Both the position numbers and the translations under genes were made by a program. This document shows positions 56,233 to 64,000 of a stretch of 64,000 bases of DNA, one piece after another. The notes below the pieces were generated by a model. The model saw only the letters and a list, made by a program, of their open reading frames with translations. It was not told the origin of the DNA and made no database searches. Within the stretch, counting starts at the first letter, position 1. Each line of letters begins with the position of its first letter. The stretch covers positions 372,001 through 436,000 of the forward strand of contig CAJZBQ010000027.1 in assembly GCA_914767885.1 (NCBI GenBank). The letters are read 5' to 3'. Origin of the DNA: Blepharisma stoltei (taxonomy: Eukaryota; Ciliophora; Heterotrichea; Heterotrichida; Blepharismidae).

Positions 56233-58210
56233 ATGATGCTTGTCCAGGACTACAGATTCAAACATAGAAATGACAAATTTCTGCAAGGATTTAATGAAGA
56301 AGAAATGAAAATCAAGCACGAGAACTTTAATGTCGAGCTCAGAAGAAACAAGAGAGTTGAAAAAATGATGAAGAAAAGGAAAATAATATCAGAAAACGCT
56401 GCGGATAAAGAACAAGAAAATTTGTATAGGAGTGTAAGCCAAGATTTGCAGAGTTACTCTGCAGGACTTTCAGACAGGAATTTGAGTGATTTCGACAAGT
56501 TAAGCAGACTGACTGAAATAATTCATAGTGATCCGCCTATGAATGTGCTTGCAGCTGCTTTGACAGCTATAAGGATCATGATATCTGTAGATAGCCCACC
56601 TGATATGGGGATTCTTATTCATTTGGATTTCCCTTTAAAGTGTATATCACTGCTCGACTATTCTAATGGTGCTGCTGTTGTAAGTGAAGCAGCTTGGACA
56701 ATATGCAATATGGTTTCAGGTAAGCATGAATATGCTGAGGTTTTAGTAAATTTAAGTGTAATTCAAAGACTTATTAGGATTATTTCACCTGATTATCCAT
56801 TAGTGTGTGAGCATGCAGTTTGGGCTATAAGTAACCTTTGTGGAGATTGTATAGAATTTGCTGAAGAAGTGCTAGAAAATGGGTATTTAGAAAAAATCAT
56901 GAAAATTAAGCATATTTGGACTTCACAAAATATGGAGCTTGCATCATTGATTAATTGGAGCATCCACAATATTTCATTAAGAGCAAAGGATCTGAATCCA
57001 ATTGGTATCATAAATGTTATAGAGATTGTTAAAGAATTGATAGTAATTGACAATTTACAAATTTTTCATAGCTGCCTATGCGTTTTATCAAATATTGCGA
57101 ACCTAGATAATGAGAAAATTCAATTAATTGTGGATAATGAGTTTCATATATATGGGTTTGAAGGACTGAAATCAAACCAAAATTGCATTATTTATGACAG
57201 TTTAAAGTTTCTTGGCATTATTTGCTCAGGAAATCATGATCAAACACAAGTAATTATTGATCTTGGGATCTTGGATATTATTGAAACTTTGATTGATAAT
57301 GAGTGCAATCAGATAGATGATGAGATTTATTTTACTCTCGCCAATATCGCTGCAGGAAACAGCAGCCAGCTTGAACTATTGCAAAATCATAGAATTTTTA
57401 AGCGAGCTATAAAAGGTCTAGCTCATAATTCTCCGAAATCTCGAAAAGAAGCAAGTTTTCTATTTTCAAACTTCTGCAAGCAAGCTAAAAATTTCAATAA
57501 ATTAGAGCTTGTAGAGTTAAATATTTTTTCATCACTATCTCAGGCATTAGACTTTAATGATCCTGATATCACAAAGAAATAAATGACGACGTTAACGAAA
57601 ATAGGAGTCCGAGGTTCACCTCCTGATTGAGTAGGTGAGCCGATGCGATGGGTGGGGAAAGTGTTCTTAGTGAGCTCAGTAAATCACGACAATGAGAAGC
57701 TGCGAAGCAGGGTGTGTTTTTTACCTTGAAGATTTTCTGTTCCTGTAGATAGACAGATTTTTCCGACCACATGACCTTTCCTTATTGAGATTTATTGGGG
57801 CACCCTCAAGATAGTGGCTCTATCCTATGGAGCTAATCCCTATAATAAGAAGGGACTTCCATTTCTTCGGGGCATATTAAGCTGATTTTTTGAAGCTGAG
57901 ACAAAGCAATCACTAGATAACTCCTCTTATGGCCGCAGCATTACTTAACTTAGTTAGCATCACAAATAACTGTTTAGACATAATCTATCGCATCTTTACA
58001 GCATGAAATGCTGAAAAATACTACATAAACTATGATATCAAAGATTTATTTATTAGTGCAGGATGCTTAGCTAAGCTTGAAGCTTTAACAAACCATATGA
58101 ATGAAAATATTTCTGCAATGTCTTTACACATCATCAAGGAGATCTTTGAAAATAATGAGCCTGAAATAGTATTTGAAGGCGATTCAGTGTTTGACGATGT
58201 CATTAATTAA
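56233..58210 (+). CDS. Importin alpha (karyopherin alpha), split by a retroposon
   Basis: The protein is about 528 aa, the normal length, after removing retroposon J. An N-terminal IBB domain is clear (VELRRNKRVEKMMKKRKI, about residues 35-55), which binds importin beta. Armadillo repeats follow (EAAWTICNMVSGK, EHAVWAISNLCGD, LINWSIHNIS, CLCVLSNIANL, IYFTLANIAAGN), with the Trp/Asn ladder that holds nuclear localisation signals. The C-terminal repeat and acidic tail continue after the insertion (NNCLDIIYRIFTAWNAEKYY.. to ..VFDDVIN), with one UGA as Trp. It works as the cargo adaptor of classical nuclear import. The gene is divergent from the FG/NPF protein with a 63-bp shared promoter region. 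Confidence 0.92.
57579..57958 (+). mobile_element. GC-rich retroposon J in importin alpha
   Basis: The element is 380 bp between ATCACAAAGAA (57568-57578) and ATCACAAATAA (57959-57969). The head is ATAAATGACGACGTTAACG and the tail CATTACTTAACTTAGTTAGC. It is close to C at both ends. Without removal the protein would stop at DITKK, losing the last about 80 residues. Confidence 0.85.
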
Positions 58211-58276
58211 CAATAATTATACTTATATAATAGAAAGTGATTTCCTTTATAGCCGCCAATAAGTAAATATTTTTAA

Positions 58277-59185
58277 ATGGAAAGTAAAAGTGAATACCTG
58301 CTCAAAAAAGAGGCTGAGCTGAGACGCATAAATGACGAACTTGAAGCTGAGTTTCAGCGAGCCCAAATGGAGCAAGACATTGATTACCCTTTGTCTGATA
58401 ATAAGCCGTCAAAAGATATTCAAGATAGCTATGATTATGAAGAAGATGAAGTGGAAGATAAACAGGAAGAAGACTATAAGGAAGAAGAAGAAGAAGATTC
58501 AAAAGAAAAACAATTCGATACTGGATATTACCAGCCTCAAGAACTTGGAGCTTTACAAGAAGATTTATCTGAAGCACAATCGATCATCAAATTTCAAAAA
58601 GCCCGAATCCAAGCTTTGCAGGAAGAACTCAACGAAGCAATGTCAACAATTAATGACCAAGCTCAACAGATAGAAAACCTGCAAGGCTACAACCAAGCTG
58701 CCTCAGAAGATACCAAAAAACATTCTCAGCAGCTTCAAATCATGTCGCAAAATTTTGAAAAAATGAAAAAGCAGTTCAACGAAGCCCAGCAGAAAAATAA
58801 TTTGCTTGAAAAACAAATAGTTGAGCTTGAAAAAGAAAACTCTCTGTTAAAAGCCAACGAAAAACGTTCCTCAAAGGATGCATCTTCTAGGGATGTAAGA
58901 CTTAATAGACTGATTGAAGAGGTGGAAAGGTATAAAAATCAAATAAAAGAGCTAAAGGCTAATGAAGGAGACTCTAATGAAAAAAACCGAAAAGAAATAG
59001 AAAGGCTGAACCAAGACAATAAAAGATTAGAAAGGCAGAAGACTGAAATTTTGACTGCGTTTAAAAAACAATTAAAACTGATTGATATTTTGAAGAGGCA
59101 AAAAATACATCTAGAAGGAGCAAGACTATTGGCATTTACTGAAGAAGAGTTTATGAAAACTTTGGAGTTAGGTGATAAGCTTTAA
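58277..59185 (+). CDS. TEX9: TEX9-like coiled-coil protein
   Basis: The protein is 302 aa. An N-terminal helix (YLLKKEAELRRINDELEAEF) precedes a very acidic low-complexity segment (about residues 55-80), then a continuous coiled coil (SIIKFQKARIQALQEELNEA, LEKQIVELEKENSLL) and a C-terminal block FKKQLKLIDILKRQKIHLEG..LLAFTEEEFMKTLELG that resembles the conserved end of TEX9. TEX9 is linked to cilia/centriolar satellites in animals, which would suit a ciliate. No insertion or UGA is present. It begins 66 bp after importin alpha and converges on the delta-COP gene with 39 bp between stops. Confidence 0.7.
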   Translation: MESKSEYLLKKEAELRRINDELEAEFQRAQMEQDIDYPLSDNKPSKDIQDSYDYEEDEVEDKQEEDYKEEEEEDSKEKQFDTGYYQPQELGALQEDLSEAQSIIKFQKARIQALQEELNEAMSTINDQAQQIENLQGYNQAASEDTKKHSQQLQIMSQNFEKMKKQFNEAQQKNNLLEKQIVELEKENSLLKANEKRSSKDASSRDVRLNRLIEEVERYKNQIKELKANEGDSNEKNRKEIERLNQDNKRLERQKTEILTAFKKQLKLIDILKRQKIHLEGARLLAFTEEEFMKTLELGDKL

Positions 59186-59224
59186 TAACTTTAATTATAA
59201 GAAGATTAATCTGCGTATATGAAA

Positions 59225-60082
59225 TTATGCGTCACCTCTATTTTTCTTGCCCTTTGTTGCTAAGACCATACCTTTTGTAGGCTTCTTCGGCAAGATCTGT
59301 GTAGTTTGGGTGTTTTGGATGCTATTTTCAATCACTGTAGGGCTTGGTATGCTTGGAATTTCAGGCTTTGTCATATATTCTGGCTCTTCTTGAACGCTTC
59401 TTCTTTCTCTTTTTCTTTCTTTGTCTTCTACAGCTCTCTTTTTATCGAGCTCTGACTGTTTTCTTTTTGCTAGCTCTTTAGCTTCCTGCATCATTGCTTT
59501 TTGTTTTTCCTTATGAAGCTTTTCTTCAGCACTTTCCATTTCGCAATAAGTCAGCATTTGGCCTAGTGTAATACTTTCCCTATAGCCTTGAGAAATTTAT
59601 GCATATTTTCCAAAGATATAAATATTTTATATGATTTTTTATATATTATCTCGTATTAGCTGATAAAATTTACTTTTTTTTTGATCTAAATCGTTTTTTT
59701 CCTAAATCAAAAAGATTTAGAACAGAGAAATCACATCATCGAATGCTCATACGATTTCGAACGAATTTTTCAAGATATTGCCTTCGTCCAATCCAAAGGG
59801 ACAATAGTGCTGGATTATCTTAGATAGAAGACGAAGAGTTTCCAGATCTTCTACAATATTGCTGTCTTTAGATGTAGTGAGGACGAGATATAAATCTTCA
59901 AATGGGAGATAAACAAAGCGAGCAGACTCATTCTCTATGAAAGTGTGCTGGACATTTGGGTCTATCATACGGACAAATGAATTTAGGAGACCTTCGATGT
60001 GTCCTTTAGAGATTTCAAGAAATTGCCTTGCGAGAAGAATTCTCCTATTCTTGGTGACTAGGCCAGCTGATATTACCACCAT
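59225..60082 (-). CDS. ARCN1: Short coatomer subunit delta (delta-COP) lacking the mu-homology domain
   Basis: The protein is about 240 aa after removal of the 135-bp IES. The longin domain is complete and close to delta-COP: MVVISAGLVTKNRRILLARQF, HIEGLLNSF, QHTFIENESARFVYLPFEDLYLVLTT, SNIVEDLETLRLLSKII, then AFDDVIS-QGYRESITLGQ, followed by the basic helix (EEKLHKEKQKAMMQEAKELAK). It ends ..GMVLATKGKKNRGDA at TAA 59225. Usual delta-COP is about 510 aa with a C-terminal MHD; this copy stops where the linker ends, and the next gene lies only 39 bp away, so the MHD is absent here. Delta-COP belongs to the F-subcomplex of COPI on Golgi vesicles. U in WAFDD is a UGA codon. Confidence 0.85.
59590..59724. 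mobile_element. Short IES in delta-COP with a 7-bp non-TA direct repeat
   Basis: The segment is 135 bp between direct copies of GAGAAAT at 59590 and 59725. It is very AT-rich with stops in frame. Excision gives FDDVISQGYRES, which fits delta-COP. No TA pair gives an in-frame join that keeps the family sequence. Confidence 0.75.
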
Positions 60083-60413
60083 TTTAATTAGACAAAGGTA
60101 AAATATGAAGAATTGGAAAATTGTTCAAAAGAAGCCTTTATTTTGACGAATTAATATAGCAATTACTCTATTAATTTGAACTATGAAATATTGATTGTTA
60201 ATTTTTTAATTTTATAAATGCATTATTAAATAAACTAAAAGTCTTTAAATGATTTAAAAATTAGGTATTATCTTCTTTATTATTCAGATCAAAAGGATAA
60301 TAATGCGATTAAATTAGTTCATGCAGTGAAATTAAAATATAACTATATTTAAGATCTAGAGAATATTTAGCTCTTTTTTATTTATTATTATTTCTGATAT
60401 TATTATAAAAAAT
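60083..60413. other. Divergent intergenic region
   Basis: These 331 bp of AT-rich DNA lie between the starts of delta-COP and the small gene at 60414. No element ends were seen. Confidence 0.45.
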
Positions 60414-60788
60414 ATGTCAGACTGTTTAGATCTGTTGTCGCAGATTCGTGATCCTCGTAGTATTAGAAGAAGGAATCGAAATTTCAAGAAAAGGTGGAAT
60501 TTCAAAGAATCTGTAATTAGAAATCAACATATTGAATACAGAAATCGCCAAAGAGCTAAAGCTGATGAAGCAAAAAAATCCTCGAAGCAAATAAAAAGAG
60601 AGCAAGATGAATTTCAAGCAATTCAAGATGCTTACAAAGCAAAGATTGCTTTGAGGGATCTTGAGAATCTTAAGAAAAAATTGGCAATAGAAGGAAGAGA
60701 TAACAGCCAATTGAGAAAAATTAATATTATTGAAACCTTGGCAATAAGGAAAGAAGAGCTACAGAAGAAGTATATGAAATATACTTAA
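60414..60788 (+). CDS. Small basic helical protein, unknown
   Basis: The protein is 124 aa, very basic and helical (SIRRRNRNFKKRWNFKESVI, SKQIKREQDEFQAIQDAYK). No UGA, intron or insertion is present. No family is recognised; composition resembles ribosome- or RNA-associated, or microtubule-associated, small proteins, but this cannot be decided from the sequence. The ATG follows an AT-rich leader, and TAA at 60788 ends it. Confidence 0.55.
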   Translation: MSDCLDLLSQIRDPRSIRRRNRNFKKRWNFKESVIRNQHIEYRNRQRAKADEAKKSSKQIKREQDEFQAIQDAYKAKIALRDLENLKKKLAIEGRDNSQLRKINIIETLAIRKEELQKKYMKYT

Positions 60789-61090
60789 TCATATTGGCTT
60801 TTAATTTTGTTAATTGATTTACAAATAAAAAGAAAAAGTAGAAAAGAGGCATATTTAATTTCTGCTTATTAATCCTTATTAAAGATGAGGATTTATAGAA
60901 ACTGTTAGCATCTGGCAGTGTTTTAATAACTGCCATAGTGTAAATAATCTAAGAATTATTTCTTTAATATTTGAATTTATCATAATTCCAGTATTGCTAT
61001 TAATAACAATTGGGATTAGTCGTAACCTTTTCCTCCAATATTCAACAGAAAAGTATTTCATTTAAAATCATCTCAAAATTTTAATTTAGA
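60789..61090. other. Intergenic, convergent 3' ends
   Basis: These 302 bp of AT-rich DNA contain no recognisable feature. Confidence 0.45.
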
Positions 61091-63527
61091 CTACATAAAT
61101 TCAATGTGCATCTCAACGAGCTGAACTAGGCTCTTCAAATACGAGTCCAGTTTCTTTTCTTTGTCTTCATAAATATTCAATTTTTTCCTCAAATCTCGTC
61201 CTTCCAACTCAAGTTGGCTTGCTTTCGATTTTAGCTCTGAAATCGTTTTTTTGTGTTTTTCGATTTCTTCGTCCAAAACTTTTTGCTTTTCCTCAAGAGG
61301 GGTTAGTTTTTTAGGTGGCTTGGGGATTAAGCTCTGTACGTTCGGCACTGCAATCCATCCTTTTTTCTTCCATTTTTCTGTAGATATGTCTAAGGTTTTT
61401 TCTTCCTTATTAGGAAGAAGCATGCTGATACTCAAATTAGTAAGGACTTTGGTCTTATTTGGGTCATTTATTACTCCATCGAATGACAGGTCTAGATTAA
61501 AAGGAGAAATCGATCGAGAGTGTGAAGCTTTTTCATCAAAAGAAATATCACTTTGCCCGGGGGAATCTATATATAAGGTAGACGTATTTTTTGTGATTGC
61601 ATGTGTAGCGTCTAAATGGTCTGAGTATTTTTCCACAAAAGTCATTCCTCTTCGGACTCTATTGCATTTTGAATTCGATATGGAAATTATTTTTTTGGAT
61701 TTCTCATTAGAAATTTGAGTTTTAAGTCTATTGATCTTTACATCAAAAGCATCAACATTAGACCCTGAAGCGGCTTTTTGGAGTTCAAGAGTTTTTAATT
61801 GCTCTTGCAATTGATCAATATTGGAGTCGAATATATCTCCTTGAAAAGATAACTAGTACTTTAAATATGGCGTCTCAGCTCGGGCATGGCGGGAGACTAT
61901 GCACCTTCGAGCACATATTTAAAGTATATCCACTAGGTTTTACCAACTCAGAAATGGACAGCAATGTTCAGGCCTTGAACTTTTCCCTTTTGCCAAAGTT
62001 GGCCAGAAATTCCCTTTTTATGTTTTTATACAGACAGTCTTCGTCAACTCCTAGTCCGCCCACTCAACACTGGAGCCGCAAGGCAAGGAGAATGCGCAAA
62101 AGGAAAAGCGAACACTTCGGTCATACCTGGCGCCAGATGCCGAATAAAGAGCAAGACGCTGGTTATCCAACTCACTGGGGGAGTCATTTCGTTTCCGACC
62201 CAGCTTGACAGAAACCGTTGCAAAGCTGATGAGCCCTCATGAGTCCTTGGTGATTGCGTAAACAAAAAGGCAGAATCTGCCTATAATTAAGATTCAGAAA
62301 GATGACCAGCCCCCTTTTGCACTTGAAATTGATATATCTGGGGTAGTTGATGCATTCCTATTAGGGGTCAAAGGATTTTCTAGAAGGAGCGACTTACTTT
62401 TACTCAGGGAAAATTTTCTTGGAGAGTAATCCTCTTCTCAATTTCTAACATATGGGGATATCGGGGTAATTGGCCTTTCATCATTGATTTCTTTATGAGC
62501 AATGATATCAGCCAATAAATTTGTGATTTGTTCCTTGAATTTATTTTGCTCTTCTTTCCTTTGATTCATGACCCTTTGATAGCACTCTTTTTGCCTGATA
62601 ATTTTTAATTTTTCGTCTTTTATAAGGAGTGCTTCTTTCTTCAATTCTGCTTCTTTTTCATCAAGTAATTCATTTCTTTTAATTAAATCAAGCTCTTTTT
62701 CTGACAGTTCTGCAATTTTTTGCTTATAATAAGCTTTAATTTCTTCAACTTCTTGGACAAGTCATTTTCTCATCAGGTCATAATCTTGCTTTGAATAAGA
62801 ATTTATATCTTATCTTATCTTATGGTATTTATATCGCTTAACGTCCACTACGGGTTACGACCCCAGGTTTATCACTCGCCTTTCGTCGCATCGGGCCCCA
62901 CCAGTCCGCTGGGGACAGACTCGCTTCGATCTCCAAGGTGCTTCTAGGGCAAATGTCCACGTCTTCGACGGCTCATGAATGAGCTACTTGCTTGTACATG
63001 GGTTGCTTTTCCGAAAAAACCCAAAAAATGGATTTTTCTGGTCGGCTATCGGCAAAAAGGAAAAATGCAAAGCCTGGGACGTAACGCCCAGTTTCACGCT
63101 AGGGAGTTGCCCGAATGGTCCAGAGGACTTTGCTGAGCTTCCCCTTTCCAACCTTGCACCCTCCTTCCCCACGAGGAAAAATCCACCCCTAAGAACAGAC
63201 TAGGGCTAGGCTCTGAAAGCTACCAGAATTGCTTACCTAGCATTGCAGTCCATCTCTGAAATGGTAAAACCTTGCCGGATAAGAATTTATATCATAATCA
63301 GCAGTATCTTGGGTACTCAAAACAGTGGTAAAGCTTGAGTTGAGATCTACAAATTCCCCATTATTTGCTTTACCGAAATCTGGTCGATCTGACACGTTTA
63401 AGTAAGATCCATTGGAACTCTTTGATAAATTAGATGGAGATAAGAGTTTTGGACTTGAAATTTTTAAAGATTTGTCATCGAAAATGAATCTTTGAGGATC
63501 TTCGTTGAATAGCTTCTTTTTGGACAT
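61091..63527 (-). CDS. Coiled-coil protein with two retroposons in one exon
   Basis: The protein is about 499 aa after removing retroposons L (62810) and K (61857). The N-terminal 90 residues are Ser/Asn rich and disordered (LLSPSNLSKSSNGS). A coiled coil follows (RKWLVQEVEEIKAYYKQKIA, KRNELLDEKEAELKKEALL, NQRKEEQNKFKEQITNLLA), then a Ser/Pro linker, a second coil around the K site, and a C-terminal coil (EEKQKVLDEEIEKHKKTISE). Both joins are in frame: DYDINSY-SKQDYDLM at L and KGGWSSF-QGDIFDSN at K. UGA is Trp at three sites. It ends with TAG. No family is recognised. Confidence 0.72.
61857..62296 (+). mobile_element. GC-rich retroposon K
   Basis: The element is about 440 bp between AAAAGATAACTAG (61844-61856) and AGAAAGATGACCAG (62297-62309), slightly diverged. 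The head contains AAATATGGCGTCTC and the tail AATTAAGATTCAG. The internal part near 61960 (AACTCAGAAATGGACAGCAA) is shared with G and L. Confidence 0.82.
62810..63278 (-). mobile_element. GC-rich retroposon L
   Basis: The element is 469 bp between perfect 15-bp copies of ATAAGAATTTATATC (62795-62809 and 63279-63293). On the minus strand it starts CGGCAAGGTTTTACC, inside the G-type sequence, so it looks 5' truncated. It ends in three AAGAT/GATAA units that run into the target sequence. Confidence 0.92.
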
Positions 63528-64000
63528 AGATTTAAATATATGATAATGCTAGAATTATTATAAACTTCCAAATTATTAGGTAAAAGATCAGTTATTCGAA
63601 GAATTCAAAATACTAAATTAGGAGAATTAAAGCTGCTTATGAGTTGATATCAGAAATTTTTGTGCTGGATCAGTTAACGAATAGATTATAATTACTTGAT
63701 TACTGATAAATTTTAATAAAATTAAAAGAGTTCAGAATTATATAGGAAATTTTTAATCATAATTCAAATTTAAGAGCTATCGATGTTATTTTCTTAAACT
63801 TCATTTTCTCAAAATTTATTTAGATTTAAAATTTCATATTAAATTTTGATTAAATTGATTGGACATTCATTTTTATATTAATTTTTAAAATTATCACGAT
63901 AGCATATTTTCCTGTATTGCTATTTACTGTTTTATTGCAGACTAAGTCTTGAATGACAGAATTGAACTTTTATTACTAAATAAATAATAAAAGAAGAGAA
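63528..64000. other. AT-rich end of window, no gene seen
   Basis: Upstream of the coiled-coil gene. No open frame, repeat end or RNA gene was recognised. Confidence 0.45.

Noticed and set aside
61867-63203. Frames at 61867+, 62044- and 62979+ as genes
   Set aside because: They lie within retroposons K and L, which interrupt a coiled-coil gene whose frame is restored when they are removed.
1-64000. Stentor, Loxodes or Condylostoma as source
   Set aside because: Stentor uses the standard code; Loxodes and Condylostoma reassign TAA/TAG in some contexts, whereas here TAA and TAG always terminate and UGA is always Trp. Blepharisma fits best, but species level cannot be set from the window.

Overview
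The window reads as germline (micronuclear-type) DNA of a heterotrich ciliate, most likely Blepharisma or a close relative. Three observations support this. UGA is tryptophan in almost every gene, while only TAA and TAG end genes. Eight introns are all exactly 15 nt with GT..AG ends, as in heterotrichs. Many genes are cut inside exons by AT-rich or GC-rich DNA segments that must be removed from DNA before the gene can work; that is how internal eliminated sequences (IESs) behave in a ciliate germline. With UGA read as Trp and the proposed insertions removed, every gene called here gives an uninterrupted frame of whole codons, except one degenerate kelch copy.

Layout. 1-16 kb: a C2H2 zinc-finger gene, a FIG4/SAC phosphoinositide phosphatase, two tandem kelch + cysteine-rich membrane receptors (about 1,125 aa each), and an STPGR/SHIPPO-like gene. 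16-21 kb: a kelch pseudogene and its intact paralogue flanking an F-box-like gene, then a PP6-type phosphatase. 21-23 kb: a large inverted repeat. 23-32 kb: a small unknown gene, a complete Nup98-like nucleoporin, a PP2C phosphatase and an arrestin-domain protein. 31.7-36.4 kb: a very compact run of five same-strand genes. 36-43 kb: an alpha carbonic anhydrase, an A20/AN1 zinc-finger gene, COG4 and an unknown gene. 43.9-46.4 kb: a gene-free cluster of GC-rich elements. 46-64 kb: a Rab-like GTPase, coiled-coil genes, an FG/NPF nucleoporin-like gene head-to-head with importin alpha, TEX9-like, a short delta-COP and further coiled-coil genes.

Two kinds of germline insertion dominate. (i) TA- or TGA-bounded, AT-rich, MITE-like IESs in two sequence families (inner motifs GTGAGCGAACAAAA and CTTTAAATTGGAACAAA) that share one asymmetric double-terminal-repeat architecture. 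(ii) GC-rich elements of about 320-680 bp with 11-17 bp target-site duplications, a 5' head containing ATGGCGACG-like sequence, and copy-specific TA-rich tandem-repeat tails; these look like SINE/LINE-type retroposons. Eight of class ii lie inside coding exons, and deleting the element plus one duplication copy restores the frame each time. Nested cases (a retroposon in an IES in a 60-codon gene; a palindromic MITE in an IES in the PP2C gene) give relative ages.

Several products belong to nuclear transport (Nup98, the FG/NPF protein, importin alpha) or membrane traffic (COG4, delta-COP, Rab, FIG4, arrestin). I see this as ordinary gene content rather than an operon. No RNA gene, CRISPR array or bacterial feature was found. 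The organism call and all excisions are inferences from sequence alone.
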